A DNA stretch of 64,000 nucleotides from Bauldia sp963759235 (GCA_963759235.1 CAVWYO010000006.1:434001-498000); one strand, 5' to 3'; positions 26,244-36,368 are shown, counted from the first letter of the stretch. Program-made: numbers and translations. Notes: generated from the letters alone by a model not told the origin.

Positions 26244-27179
26244 GTGAGCTGGATCAGCAACGTCGTCCGCCCCAAGATCAGGAACCTCCTCGCCAAGCGG
26301 GAGGTGCCGCAGAACCTGTGGATCAAGTGCCCCGAAACCGGCGAGATGGTCTTCCACCGCGATCTCGAGGCGAACCAGTTCGTCATCCCCGGCTCCGGCT
26401 ACCACATGCGGATGACCGCTCGGCAGCGTTTCGAGCATTTCTTCGACGACGGCACCTGGGAGACAATTCCGACGCCCGACGTGCCGGCCGACCCGCTGAG
26501 GTTCCGCGACGAACGCCGCTACACCGATCGCCTCAAGGACGCCCGCGCCAAGACCAGCCTGAGCGACGCGGTGCTGGTCGGTGCCGGCAACGTCGAGTCG
26601 GTTCCCGTTGTTTCCGCCGTCCAGGATTTTGACTTCATGGGCGGCTCGCTCGGCATGGCGGCGGGCGAGGCGGTGATCACCGCGCTGATGACCGCCAAGC
26701 AGCGGCGGCGGCCTTTCGTGCTTTTCGCCGCCTCGGGCGGCGCCCGCATGCAGGAAGGGGTGCTTGCGCTGATGCAGTTGCCGCGCACCACCATCGCCGT
26801 CGACGCCTTCCGCGACGAGCGCCTTCCCTACATCGTCGTGCTCACCAACCCGACCACCGGCGGCGTCACCGCCTCCTACGCCATGCTCGGCGATATTCAC
26901 ATTGCCGAGCCGGGCGCGCTCATCGGCTTCGCCGGCCCGCGCGTCATCGAGCAGACCATCCGCGAGAAGCTCCCCGAGGGCTTCCAGCGCGCCGAGCATC
27001 TCCGCGAGCATGGCATGGTCGACATGGTCGTCCATCGTCACCAGCTGCGCGAGACGATTGCGCTGCTGTGCCGGCTGCTCGGTGCGGCGCCGGAACCGGA
27101 GGCGCGGATCGAGCCGGAGCCGGAACCCGAGCTCGAGCCGGCCGAACTTGACGCGGCCGTCGAGGCCGACGCGGCCTAG
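26244..27179 (+). CDS. accD: Acetyl-CoA carboxylase carboxyltransferase subunit beta AccD
   Basis: This 311-residue subunit makes malonyl-CoA with AccA. The crotonase-like core is recognised by MGGSLGMAAGEAV, LFAASGGARMQEGVLALMQL and TNPTTGGVTASYAMLGDI. The N-terminal zinc ribbon of E. coli AccD has four Cys; here only one remains (WIKCPETGEMVFHRDLEANQ), a loss shared with other Rhizobiales. The start is GTG at 26244 (VSWISNVVRPKIRNLL). The C-terminus is an acidic Glu/Pro repeat. The order trpA-accD-folC is typical of the order. Confidence 0.96.
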   Translation: MSWISNVVRPKIRNLLAKREVPQNLWIKCPETGEMVFHRDLEANQFVIPGSGYHMRMTARQRFEHFFDDGTWETIPTPDVPADPLRFRDERRYTDRLKDARAKTSLSDAVLVGAGNVESVPVVSAVQDFDFMGGSLGMAAGEAVITALMTAKQRRRPFVLFAASGGARMQEGVLALMQLPRTTIAVDAFRDERLPYIVVLTNPTTGGVTASYAMLGDIHIAEPGALIGFAGPRVIEQTIREKLPEGFQRAEHLREHGMVDMVVHRHQLRETIALLCRLLGAAPEPEARIEPEPEPELEPAELDAAVEADAA

Positions 27180-27190
27180 CGATCCGCCCC

Positions 27191-28510
27191 ATGGAACGTT
27201 CGCACGCCATATTGGAGCGGCTGCTCCGGCTGCATCCGCGCGAGATCGACCTGTCGCTCGAGCGGATCGAGGTGCTGATGGCCGATCTCGGCAATCCCGA
27301 GCGCCGTCTGCCGCCGGTCATTCACGTCGCCGGCACCAACGGCAAGGGATCGACCACCGCGTTTCTGCGCGCCATGCTGGAGGCCGCCGACCGCCGGGTG
27401 CACGTCTACACCTCGCCGCATCTCGTCCGTTTCCACGAACGCATCCGCATTGCCGAGCCGGGCGGCGGCCGTTTCGTCGACGAGGACGAGCTGGCCGACG
27501 CGCTGATCGAGGTGGAGCGGATCAATGACGGCCGGCCGATCACCCAGTTCGAGATCACCACGGCCGCGGCGCTCGACATCTTCGCCCGCAACCCGGCCGA
27601 CGTGCTACTGCTCGAGGTCGGCCTCGGCGGCCGGCTCGACGCTACCAACATCGTCGACGAGCCGCTCGCCACGGTGATCACGCCGGTATCGATCGACCAC
27701 GAGAAGTTTCTCGGCGACACCATTGCGGCGATCGCGGCGGAGAAGGCCGGCATTCTCAAGCGCGGTCGCCCGGCGATCGTCGCGCCGCAGCCGGCCGATG
27801 CCCTTGCCGTCATCGAGGAGCAGGCGGCGCGGAAGGGCGCCGGCCTGTTCGTCGCCAATCGCGACTGGATCGCTACGCCGGAGCGCGGCCGCCTGGTCTA
27901 TCAGGACGAGGACGGCCTGCTCGATCTACCCAGCCCGCGGCTGGTCGGCCGCCATCAGTTCACCAATGCGGGGGCGGCCGTCGCCACGCTCCGGCGCGCC
28001 GGGCTGGCTTTGCCGGTGTCGGCGATCGAAGCGGGTCTCGCCGATGTCGAATGGCCGGCGCGGCTCCAGCGCCTGGCGCGCGGCGCGCTGGTGTCCCGCG
28101 CGCCGGCCGATGCCGAGCTCTGGCTCGACGGCGGCCACAATCCCGGCGCCGGGATTGTCGTTGCCGAGGCGATGGCCGACCTCGAGGAGCGAGCCCCGCG
28201 CCCGCTTTTTCTGATCGCCGGCATGCTCAACACCAAGGACCCCGTCGGCTTCTTCCGGCCCTTCGCCGGGCTGGTCCGCCGCGTCTACACGGTCCCGGTA
28301 CCCTCGTCGCCGGCGGCCCGCGACCCGGCCGAGCTGGCGACGATCGCCGGAGAGGTGGGGCTCCTCGGCGAGCCGACGGACGGCATCGGCGATGCGCTCG
28401 ACCGCATTGCCGGCGAGGTCCAGTCGCTCGGTCCGCCGCGCATCCTGATCTGCGGATCGCTCTATCTTGCCGGTTCCGCGCTCGCCGACAACGGCACGCC
28501 GCCGGAGTAG
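27191..28510 (+). CDS. folC: Bifunctional folylpolyglutamate/dihydrofolate synthase FolC
   Basis: This 439-residue Mur-ligase-family enzyme adds glutamate to dihydropteroate and folates. It has the P-loop VAGTNGKGSTTAF, the Mur-type TSPHLVRFHERIRI, the Lys-containing EVGLGGRLDATNIVD, and LWLDGGHNPGAGIV at the domain junction. It starts 11 bases after accD and ends at a strong bidirectional terminator shared with trxA. Confidence 0.96.
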   Translation: MERSHAILERLLRLHPREIDLSLERIEVLMADLGNPERRLPPVIHVAGTNGKGSTTAFLRAMLEAADRRVHVYTSPHLVRFHERIRIAEPGGGRFVDEDELADALIEVERINDGRPITQFEITTAAALDIFARNPADVLLLEVGLGGRLDATNIVDEPLATVITPVSIDHEKFLGDTIAAIAAEKAGILKRGRPAIVAPQPADALAVIEEQAARKGAGLFVANRDWIATPERGRLVYQDEDGLLDLPSPRLVGRHQFTNAGAAVATLRRAGLALPVSAIEAGLADVEWPARLQRLARGALVSRAPADAELWLDGGHNPGAGIVVAEAMADLEERAPRPLFLIAGMLNTKDPVGFFRPFAGLVRRVYTVPVPSSPAARDPAELATIAGEVGLLGEPTDGIGDALDRIAGEVQSLGPPRILICGSLYLAGSALADNGTPPE

Positions 28511-28534
28511 GCGAGGCAAGCGGCGGCCTTCAAC

Positions 28535-28567
28535 GAAAAAGGCCGCACCCGAGGCGCGGCCTTTTTC
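28535..28567. terminator. Bidirectional rho-independent terminator between folC and trxA
   Basis: A perfect 12-base inverted repeat, GAAAAAGGCCGC and GCGGCCTTTTTC, surrounds a 9-base loop. It has A and T runs on both sides, so it can end transcripts from folC and from the converging trxA gene. Confidence 0.95.
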
Positions 28568-28586
28568 ATGAGAGGAGCCTGAAGGC

Positions 28587-28907
28587 TCAAAGCGACTGCT
28601 GGATCCAGTCCGACAGCCGCTGCTTCGGCACGGCGCCGACCTGCATCGCCGTCGGCTCGCCGTCCTTGAACAAAATCAGCGTCGGGATCGACCGCACCCC
28701 GTACCGCATCATGATGTCGGGGTTCTCGTCCACGTTCAGCTTGGCGATCTTGACCTTGCCATGGAGTTCCGCCGCGATCTCCTCGAGCGCCGGTGAGATG
28801 AAGCGGCAAGGCCCGCACCACTCGGCCCAGAAGTCGACCACCACGGGCTCGGCCGCACCGAGCACGTCCGAATCGAAGTTCGCATCGGTCACTGCGACGG
28901 AAGTCAT
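28587..28907 (-). CDS. trxA: Thioredoxin TrxA
   Basis: This 106-residue thioredoxin is a cytosolic dithiol reductant. The active site is WAEWCGPCRF (Cys31, Cys34), with the cis-Pro in VRSIPTLILFKDGE. It is downstream of addA on the same strand (about 110 bases apart), a neighbourhood conserved in Rhizobiales. Its transcript ends at the shared terminator. Confidence 0.97.
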   Translation of the reverse strand: MTSVAVTDANFDSDVLGAAEPVVVDFWAEWCGPCRFISPALEEIAAELHGKVKIAKLNVDENPDIMMRYGVRSIPTLILFKDGEPTAMQVGAVPKQRLSDWIQQSL

Positions 28908-29019
28908 GAAAAACCTCGGTTTCTGTGAGGGTTGGGAGAAAATCTGAAGCGAAGGTAGGTGTGGCCCCGGTCAGCGTCAAGGAGCGGATCGTCCGACCGT
29001 GCGCCGCTCGCGCCGACTC

Positions 29020-32000
29020 TCACGCCCGGCCGCCAGCGGCTTCCATTGCTGCCGCTTCGAGCCTGTCGGAAGGAATTTCCATCAGCGCCGGCCGGTCCGT
29101 CCAAAGAATTGCCGCCGCAAGGCTTCTGGTGGGATAGAGCCGCCTCAATACGGTGCCGTAGAGCGCCAGCTGGATCACGTAATCGTGTGGGGCGTCATCG
29201 AGGATTTGGGGCGCCGGGCGGTTGGTCTTGTAGTCGACGACCAGCACCCGGTCCTCGGTCACAGCCAGCCGGTCGATCCGCCCGGAAAGCATCGCGCCGT
29301 CGAAATCTCCGGCGATCTCCACCTCGGCCCGGCTGCCCGGCGCGAATACCGGGGCGAAGTCCACAGTGGCGAGAACGGTGAGCACCTCGTCGAGGAGCGC
29401 TTTGCGCTCCGCTTCCGCCCAGGTCGCGGCGATGACGTCGAGGTAGCGTCGGCCGATGGCGCGGCGGTCTCCCGGAGCGACCTCCGGCAGCGACTGGAGG
29501 AGCCGGTGGATCAGCCGTCCGCGCTCGGCGGCAAGATCGGCAGCGCCGATGGCGAGCGGCGACCCGCTCGTGCGATGGGCCGCTCCGGCCACCGCCGACG
29601 GTGTGATCCGCCGGATCGGCGGCGGCGGAGGCGGGGCAGGCGTGTCGAGCCAGGCGGGCCGCTGCGGGGCGAAGGCCATTGCCTCCTGTTTCCCCTTGGC
29701 CGGGATCAGCCGGGCCGGCGGCGGCCGCCATTCCAGCTCCACCGTACCGTCCGGCGCTTCCCGGCGGACGCATTCCGCCTGCAGCCCCGCCGTCACCAGC
29801 GCATGCCAGCCGGCCTTCGTGTCCGTCGCCTTGGGTTTCAGCGTGCCGCAGACATAGAGGCGGTCGCGGGCGCGCGTCATCGCGACATAGAGGAGGCGCC
29901 GGTACTCCTCCTCGGCGTCGGCGCGGAGCGCTTCCAGCCGCTCCCTGACCCGCCTCGGCATGACCTTCGAACTCCGCATCCACACCAGCGGATGGCCTTG
30001 GCCGTCGCGGTCGTCGTCGAGCGCGACGACCTTGGGGTCGTGGGTTTGATGGACGGGCTTCGAGCCGATGTCGACGAGGAAGACGATGTCGGCTTCGAGC
30101 CCCTTGGCGCCGTGCACCGTCATCACCCGCACTTCGTCGCGGATCGTATCGGTGTCGCGGCGGATCTGTGTCTCGGCGGCGTCGAGCCAGGCGAGGAAGC
30201 CCTGCAGCGACGGCGTGTGCGCCTGCTCGTAGGCGAGTGCCTGGGCGAGGAACTCGTCAAGCACGTCTTCCGCTTCGGAACCGAGCCGGCGGAGGAACTG
30301 ACGGCGGCCATGATCCCGGTCGCCGAGGATCTGCCCGTAGAAGGCGTAGGGCTCGAGGTAGTCGGTGCGCGCCCGCCATTGGTCGAGCTGCCGGCGTGCC
30401 GCGGCGAACGGGCCGTTCTTGTCCTTGACCGCAGCCTCGCCGAGCGCCCACCACAGGGTCTTCCTCTCCCGCCCGTGGGCGAGCGCGAAGAGCTGGTCCT
30501 CGTCGAGGCCGATCAGCGGGCTCTTCAGCACCGCCGCCAGCGATAGATCGTCCTCGGGGAGGAGCATCACCCGGCCGAGCGCCATCAGGTCCATCACCGC
30601 GATATGCTCGGTGAGCGTCAGCCGGTCGGCGCCGGCAATCGGCACGCCCTTCGTCTTCAGCGCCCGGTTGATGGCGTCGGTCTGGGCGCCGCGGGTGCGG
30701 GTGAGAATCAGGATGCCGCCGGGTCGGATCGGCTTCCCCGTCGACTCCAGCACCTCGGCGCGGTTGAGCCAGCCCGACACGGTGTCGGCAATGCGGTTGG
30801 CAAGCTTCACCTCCGGGCTTTCGTCGCCGAGATGGTCGACCGGGCTGGTCCAGTCCTCGGGCTCCGGCTTCTCCGGCGGCTCGATCATCGGCCAGATGAT
30901 CACCTGGCCCGGCGCGGCATGTCGTGCGGCGGTATGGACCGTCGGTCCCGGTTCGCCCGACAGGCCGCGCCAGGCGGTTTCGTTGGCGAATACCGCGTCG
31001 ACCGCCTGAAGCACGACCTCCGCCGAGCGGAAGGAGAGGTGGAGCTCCGGGTCGGTCCAGCCGAAGCCGGCCTTTTGCGCCCGGCCGCCGAGCTCGCGCC
31101 GCATCCGCGAGAACCACGCCGGCACCGCCCCTTGGAAGGAGTAGATCGACTGCTTCTCGTCGCCGACGGCGAACAGCGTGCGCACCTTGTCGCTGGCGCC
31201 TTCTCCGGCGAAGAATTCGTCAGCCAGCGCCCGTACCACCTCCCATTGGCGCGGGCTCGTATCCTGCGCCTCATCGACGAGGATGTGGTCGAGGCCGCGG
31301 TCGAGCTTGTAGTGGACCCAGTGTGAGGCGCCGACCCGCAGGAGAAGATTCGCCGTCTTGACGATCAGATCGTTAAAGTCGAGGACGCCGCGGGCGACCT
31401 TCATGCGGTCGTATTCCTGGATCGCCGCATCGGCGAGGCGAAGCATGGCCGCGCTCGATTCGTAGCACTCCGCCGCCGCGATCCGGTCGAACAGCGCGTC
31501 GAGCCGCTCGCGCTCCTCCTCGATCCAGTCGGCGAGCCCCGGCCAGTCGTTCTTGATCGCATTGTTGACGAGGCTCGACGTTGCCCGGAGCTTGCCGTCG
31601 GCAGTCGTCCAGAAGTCGAGATAGGCGGCCGAGCGGGCCACCTCGGATGTCGTGTCAAGGAACGGCGCTAGGCGCGATGCGGCCTGGCGGTCGCTCTTGC
31701 CGCCTTCGCGAAGGCGGGCGACAAGCTGCGGCAAGTCGCTGACGAAGGCACACTCTGCGAGGATCGCGTCGCGCACGCTGGCCACTGTCTCCGCCTTGTC
31801 GAGACCCAGCCCCACCTTGAGCTCGCCGAGCGCGTGGTCGAGCGACCCGGCGGCAACGATCCAGGCCCGGAGTCGGTCGCGCTTGTCGACGAACTCCTTG
31901 ACCGCCAGCTCGTGGGCGAAGTCGCTGGCCGCGCCGAGCACGGTCGCCAACGCCTTGCCGAGTGCCCCTTCGGGCTCCTGCGCCGCCTTCGCTAATGCCG

Positions 32001-32505
32001 TCCGCCGCGCAATGTCGGCGAAGGCGGCGGCGTCCCGCTCGTCGAGCACCTCGAAATGGCCGGCGACGTTCGCCTCGAAGGGGAACTGATGGAGAAGACG
32101 CTCGCAGAAGGCGTGGATGGTCTGGATCTTCAGGCCGCCCGGCGTCTCCAGCGCGCGAGCGAACAGCCGCCGCGCCTCGGCGAGCGTCGCCGGGTCGGGC
32201 CGCTTGCCTTCGACGGCGGCGATCTCGGCCGCGAGCTTGGCGTCGGAGAGGGTCGTCCATTCGCTGAGCGTCGCGAATACGCGCTTCGCCATTTCGGCCG
32301 CCGCGGCGCGGGTGAAGGTGAGGCAGAGGATGCGGGTCGGGTCGGTGCCGGCGAGCAGGAGCCGGATCACCCGCTGCGCCAGCACGAAGGTCTTGCCCGA
32401 GCCGGCATTCGCCGACACCCACGCCGAGGCGCGCGGATTGGAGGCGTCCGCCTGCGCCTTCCTGGTCGCCTTGTCGACGATCACGGTTTTGCCGGCGGCA
32501 GCCAA
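29020..32505 (-). CDS. addA: Double-strand break repair helicase AddA
   Basis: This is the helicase-nuclease subunit of AddAB, about 1161 residues, which processes DNA double-strand ends for RecA. UvrD/Rep motifs are present: Walker A SANAGSGKTFVLAQRV (about 31-46), LCLTFTRAAAAEMAKRV, Walker B DHILVDEAQDTS, AVGDEKQSIYSFQGAV, and VMTVHGAKGLEADIV. The C-terminal nuclease motif is VLVVDYKTNRPAP. The start is uncertain: TTG at 32505 has a GAGGAGG site seven bases away, while GTG at 32484 overlaps the addB stop as GTGA. Either way the two genes are translationally coupled. Confidence 0.95.
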   Translation of the reverse strand: MAAAGKTVIVDKATRKAQADASNPRASAWVSANAGSGKTFVLAQRVIRLLLAGTDPTRILCLTFTRAAAAEMAKRVFATLSEWTTLSDAKLAAEIAAVEGKRPDPATLAEARRLFARALETPGGLKIQTIHAFCERLLHQFPFEANVAGHFEVLDERDAAAFADIARRTALAKAAQEPEGALGKALATVLGAASDFAHELAVKEFVDKRDRLRAWIVAAGSLDHALGELKVGLGLDKAETVASVRDAILAECAFVSDLPQLVARLREGGKSDRQAASRLAPFLDTTSEVARSAAYLDFWTTADGKLRATSSLVNNAIKNDWPGLADWIEEERERLDALFDRIAAAECYESSAAMLRLADAAIQEYDRMKVARGVLDFNDLIVKTANLLLRVGASHWVHYKLDRGLDHILVDEAQDTSPRQWEVVRALADEFFAGEGASDKVRTLFAVGDEKQSIYSFQGAVPAWFSRMRRELGGRAQKAGFGWTDPELHLSFRSAEVVLQAVDAVFANETAWRGLSGEPGPTVHTAARHAAPGQVIIWPMIEPPEKPEPEDWTSPVDHLGDESPEVKLANRIADTVSGWLNRAEVLESTGKPIRPGGILILTRTRGAQTDAINRALKTKGVPIAGADRLTLTEHIAVMDLMALGRVMLLPEDDLSLAAVLKSPLIGLDEDQLFALAHGRERKTLWWALGEAAVKDKNGPFAAARRQLDQWRARTDYLEPYAFYGQILGDRDHGRRQFLRRLGSEAEDVLDEFLAQALAYEQAHTPSLQGFLAWLDAAETQIRRDTDTIRDEVRVMTVHGAKGLEADIVFLVDIGSKPVHQTHDPKVVALDDDRDGQGHPLVWMRSSKVMPRRVRERLEALRADAEEEYRRLLYVAMTRARDRLYVCGTLKPKATDTKAGWHALVTAGLQAECVRREAPDGTVELEWRPPPARLIPAKGKQEAMAFAPQRPAWLDTPAPPPPPPIRRITPSAVAGAAHRTSGSPLAIGAADLAAERGRLIHRLLQSLPEVAPGDRRAIGRRYLDVIAATWAEAERKALLDEVLTVLATVDFAPVFAPGSRAEVEIAGDFDGAMLSGRIDRLAVTEDRVLVVDYKTNRPAPQILDDAPHDYVIQLALYGTVLRRLYPTRSLAAAILWTDRPALMEIPSDRLEAAAMEAAGGRA

Positions 32506-35500
32506 TCCAGGTCCTCCTCGCTCTCGACCAGCGCCCATTCGCGCACCCGGGCGAGATGATCGTAGGGGCTCTCATAGCGCGTCTCGAACATCGGCCGCGC
32601 CCGGCTCGCAAAAGCCCGGTCGGGGTCGTCAAAGGCGACAATCAGGGCGACAAAGCGAGCGAGCGTTTCCGCCGCCACGCCGTCCGCCGTCCATCCTTCC
32701 TCGACGGCCGACTGGACAGGTTTTCCGCGGTCGACCTGGCCGAGCGCGATCCAGCCGAGATACGCGATGGAGCGGTCGCGGAACGCCGGGTCGAAGGCGC
32801 CGGCCCGCGCCATGGCGGCCTCCAGCCCGAGTTGCGGAGCGAAACCGACCAGCACGCGTCTGGCCGAAGGCGGCGTGCCGGTCTTGAAGTCGAGCACCTC
32901 GACCCGGCCGTCGTGGCGGAGGTCGATGCGGTCGGCCCGGCCGCGGAGCGTGAATACGCCGGCGGGCGCCGCGATTTCGAGCCGGCCGTCGATCTCGGCG
33001 TGGCGGGCGGCGATCTCCGACGAACGCCCCGCCTCCCAGGCGATCAGCCAGCGGGCGATTGCTGCGAAGCGGATCGACCAGATGGCGTGGACATCGGGGA
33101 ACGCTTCGATCTCGCTCAGCGTCGCCCGGCCGATCGCCGTGAGCCGCGTCCGCGCCGCCTCGTCGAACGGTCCCCGCCATTCCTTGGCGAAGTCGCCGAG
33201 CGCCTCGTGGATCAGCGAGCCGCGCAGCGCATAGTCCGGCGCCTGGCCGAGGGGGTCGAGCGGCTCGAGCCGCAACACATGCTTGGCGTAGATCGCATAG
33301 GGGTCGCGGACCAGCGTCTCGATCTCGGTGACCGACAGCCGGCGCGGCCGGACGGCGACCGCTGGCTTCGGCTCTGGCCGCTTCACCGGCGCCAGTGGGC
33401 CGGTCCATCGGTCGATGTCGCGTGCCAGATCGACATAACGGTGGCCGCGCGCTTCCATCCGTTCGGTTGCCGTCTCGCCGACCAGCGCCTCGAGCCGTTG
33501 CAGCCAGCGGGAGGCGACGGTCGGCGTACCGCCCCGCTTCTCGGCACGGGTGACCAGAACCCGCGGCGAAGCGAAGGCCTGCGCGAAGTCGTGGGCGGCA
33601 AGCCCGATCCGCCGCTCGGGCGGCGGCAGGCCGATTTCCGCCCGCATCGCCCGCGACAGCCACGGATCGGTGCGGGTCTCGGTAGGCCATACACCCTCGT
33701 CGAGACCGCCGAGGATGAGGAGGTCGGCCGATTGCAGCCGCGCCTCCAGCGTCCCCCAGATATGGATGCGCGGGTCGGCGCCGGCCGGCCGCGTCACCGA
33801 AACCTCAGCCATCAGCGTCGTCAGGAACGGCGGCAATTCGGCCGGCGACATCGGCAGCACCGGACCTTCGATCAGTCCGGAAAGCAGGCGGGCGAGCGCT
33901 TCGCCGCCGACGCCGCTCCACAGCTGGTTGTGGTCGCCGGCGGCGTCGCGGGCCGCCGCGTCGACGGCATCGAGCACCAGGCCGGCGGCTTCCGCCAACG
34001 TCACCATGTCGGCGCTCTGCAAGGCTGCGGCGAGCCGCCCGAGGACCGCGTCGAGCCTGGCGACGAGGCGCGCGGCGAGCCCCCAGTCGTAGGTGGACAG
34101 CCGCCGCCGCGCTTGCGGCACGTGGCGGGCCGCTTCGCCCTCGGCCTCGGCCTTTGCCGTGGCGAGCGCTTCGCCCAACCCGGCGATCCCGCAACTCCCG
34201 CGCCGGCCGCGGAAGACCGCGATCTCCAGGGTGCGCGCCGCCCGCCGGCATTCGGTCCGTTCCAGGCCGAAGGCGGCGAAGGGGTGCTTGAGGAGCGCGA
34301 GCAGAGCAGCCGGCCCGCCGTCCGCGGCAACCGCTTCGGCCAAGAGCCGGGTGAAGACGCCGGCCGGCAGGAGGTCGAGACGGGCGCCGGCCGAATCGTC
34401 GACGGCAAGCGCCCAGCGGCCGAGCTCGGCGGCGACCCGCCGCGCCAGCGTCCGGTCCGGGGTGACCAGCGCCACCCGCGACGGCGCCTCCTCCAGCGCT
34501 TCGCGAATGGCGAGCGCGATGGCGACGGCCTCCTCCTGCTCGTTGTGGGCGACGATCAGCCCGACCCCGGCGAGCGCCGCCTCGACCGAACGCGGGTCGG
34601 GGCCGGTCCGCCGAAACGCGACCCAGCTGTCGGTGGTTTCCGCCGGGCGAAGCGCCTCCGACGCCAGCCGCGCCCGCAAGGCGAGCGCCGGCGATACCGC
34701 GCCGAGCGGCTCAACCTCGTCGCGGGCGACGCCGATCGCCGCGATCAGCTGCTTCAGGCCGAATTGCGGATGGCCGTGCGTGCGCGCCGATGGATCGATC
34801 CCGCCGATCGCTTCGAAGCCGGCGGCGTCGAGATCGCGGTCGAGCCCGGGCACAACCACGGCGCCGTTCGGCAGATGGGCGATGGCGGTCAGCAGCTCCG
34901 CCGTCGCCGGAATCGTGCCGGTCGAACCGGCGGCAATCACCGGCCCGCGCGGCGGCGTCCGTTTCAGTCGCTCCGCTTCGGCGCGGATCAGACGGTCGCG
35001 CCGCACCGCCGGGTCGACGACGCCGTCCGTGGCGAGGTAGTCGGGCCACCGTTCGAAGGCGATCTTGAGGAAATCGAGGGTGATCTGGAAATAGCCGGCA
35101 TGGTCCTCCGGGGCGAGCTTCTGGATCGCCTCCCACGCCGCCGCGGCGGTCTCGACGTCGTCCATCAGGCGGGCGAGATCGGTGGCCAAGCGAGCCGCGT
35201 CGGCCGCCGAGGCCGGGATGAGAAGCTGCTCATCTTCGTGATGGGTCAGCACCTCGCGATTTTCGCGGACGGCGCGGCCCCAGGCGAGAATGAGCCTTGT
35301 CAGGGCGAGCTGGCGCGACAGCCGGTCGATCGCCGGGGGAAGGGCCAGTCGCTCGGCCATCGTCTCGGCGCCCGGATCGAGCAGGTGGTCTTCCTCGTCG
35401 GCATCGCCGATCGGCCGGATGACCGGCAGGATCGCGGCGGCGCCGCCGAGCTTCTCGACGAAGGTTTCGCGGAGCGCCCTGACCGCGCGCCGCGTCGGCA

Positions 35501-35645
35501 AGAGGATGGTGACGTCGGCGAGCGCCAACGGGTCGTCGCGCGGCTCGGGAAGCGGCGCCAGCCGGCCGGCAAGCACCGCGTCGGCCAGAACATCGAGGAA
35601 CGGTGCGCCGGCCGGGATCGAGAAAACCTTCGGCTCCCCCGGCAT
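32481..35645 (-). CDS. addB: Double-strand break repair protein AddB
   Basis: This is the partner subunit of AddA, 1054 residues, of the alphaproteobacterial AddB type. It has an inactivated helicase-like N-terminal half (TILLPTRRAVRALRETF, with no Walker A Lys) and a PD-(D/E)xK nuclease at the C-terminus: RGSLIHEALGDFAKEW, then RVEVLDFKTGTPPSARR. It starts seven bases after the murU-like gene and overlaps addA. A long open frame on the opposite strand through this gene is a codon-bias artefact. Confidence 0.95.
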   Translation of the reverse strand: MPGEPKVFSIPAGAPFLDVLADAVLAGRLAPLPEPRDDPLALADVTILLPTRRAVRALRETFVEKLGGAAAILPVIRPIGDADEEDHLLDPGAETMAERLALPPAIDRLSRQLALTRLILAWGRAVRENREVLTHHEDEQLLIPASAADAARLATDLARLMDDVETAAAAWEAIQKLAPEDHAGYFQITLDFLKIAFERWPDYLATDGVVDPAVRRDRLIRAEAERLKRTPPRGPVIAAGSTGTIPATAELLTAIAHLPNGAVVVPGLDRDLDAAGFEAIGGIDPSARTHGHPQFGLKQLIAAIGVARDEVEPLGAVSPALALRARLASEALRPAETTDSWVAFRRTGPDPRSVEAALAGVGLIVAHNEQEEAVAIALAIREALEEAPSRVALVTPDRTLARRVAAELGRWALAVDDSAGARLDLLPAGVFTRLLAEAVAADGGPAALLALLKHPFAAFGLERTECRRAARTLEIAVFRGRRGSCGIAGLGEALATAKAEAEGEAARHVPQARRRLSTYDWGLAARLVARLDAVLGRLAAALQSADMVTLAEAAGLVLDAVDAAARDAAGDHNQLWSGVGGEALARLLSGLIEGPVLPMSPAELPPFLTTLMAEVSVTRPAGADPRIHIWGTLEARLQSADLLILGGLDEGVWPTETRTDPWLSRAMRAEIGLPPPERRIGLAAHDFAQAFASPRVLVTRAEKRGGTPTVASRWLQRLEALVGETATERMEARGHRYVDLARDIDRWTGPLAPVKRPEPKPAVAVRPRRLSVTEIETLVRDPYAIYAKHVLRLEPLDPLGQAPDYALRGSLIHEALGDFAKEWRGPFDEAARTRLTAIGRATLSEIEAFPDVHAIWSIRFAAIARWLIAWEAGRSSEIAARHAEIDGRLEIAAPAGVFTLRGRADRIDLRHDGRVEVLDFKTGTPPSARRVLVGFAPQLGLEAAMARAGAFDPAFRDRSIAYLGWIALGQVDRGKPVQSAVEEGWTADGVAAETLARFVALIVAFDDPDRAFASRARPMFETRYESPYDHLARVREWALVESEEDLDWLPPAKP

Positions 35646-35651
35646 CTTCCT

Positions 35652-36368
35652 TCAGGCGGCGCTGTCGGCGATCGTCAGCTCCGCCTCGGCAATGGCTTCC
35701 GGCGTGCCGACGTGGAGCCATAGCCCATCCATCCGCACCCCGTAGAGGCGCTCCTCTTCGATCGCCCGGTCGAAAAGCGTGTTCAGCGAGAACGGGCCCT
35801 CCGGACAGCCGTCGAACAGCCGCGGATGGAGGATGCCGACGCCGGCATAGGCGAACGGTGCCACGTCGCGCTCGGGTCGGCGGCGCAGAGCGCCGGCCGG
35901 GTCCATGCGGAAATCGCCGCGGCCGCGATAGCCGACCGAGCGCACGGTCGGCGCCAAGAGCAGGAGCGCGTCCATGACGTCGTCGTTCCAGCACGCCGCC
36001 AGCCAGTGCAGGTTCGGCCGCGCCCCCTCGATCCAGAACGAATCCGAATTGAGGAGGTAGAACGGCTGGTCGCTGAAATAAGGGAGGGCATGGGCAACCC
36101 CCCCACCGGTATCGAGCAGTCCGCTCCGTTCGTCGGACAGGATGATCTCCGGCCGCCGCCGTCGCGCCAGATGCGCCTCCATCAACGCCGGCAGATAGTG
36201 GACGTTGACCACCGCGGTGTCGACGGCGGCCGCTTCAAGGCGGTCGAGGGCGTGATCGATCAGCACCCGGCCGGCGACTTCGATCAGCGGTTTTGGCACG
36301 GTGGCGGTGAGCGGCCGCATGCGCTTGCCGATCCCGGCGGCAAGCACCATCGCCCGCTTCGGTCGCAT
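35652..36368 (-). CDS. murU: Nucleotidyltransferase, MurU-like
   Basis: This 238-residue sugar-1-phosphate nucleotidyltransferase has the signature MVLAAGIGKRMRPLTATVPKP and a central PFYLLNSDSFWIEG with a metal-binding Asp. It follows a protein with an AmgK-type sugar kinase domain. In the AmgK/MurU recycling pathway, AmgK makes MurNAc-1-phosphate and MurU converts it to UDP-MurNAc. ATG at 36368 gives the family start; an in-frame TTG at 36431 would overlap the upstream gene. The ribosome site is weak. The specific symbol is inferred from context as well as sequence. Confidence 0.82.
   Translation of the reverse strand: MRPKRAMVLAAGIGKRMRPLTATVPKPLIEVAGRVLIDHALDRLEAAAVDTAVVNVHYLPALMEAHLARRRRPEIILSDERSGLLDTGGGVAHALPYFSDQPFYLLNSDSFWIEGARPNLHWLAACWNDDVMDALLLLAPTVRSVGYRGRGDFRMDPAGALRRRPERDVAPFAYAGVGILHPRLFDGCPEGPFSLNTLFDRAIEEERLYGVRMDGLWLHVGTPEAIAEAELTIADSAA

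Noticed and set aside
32556..35723. A 1055-codon open frame on the plus strand opposite addB
   Set aside because: Composition is Arg/Gly/Asp-rich with no domains, and it mirrors the codon bias of addB, which has clear nuclease motifs and family length.
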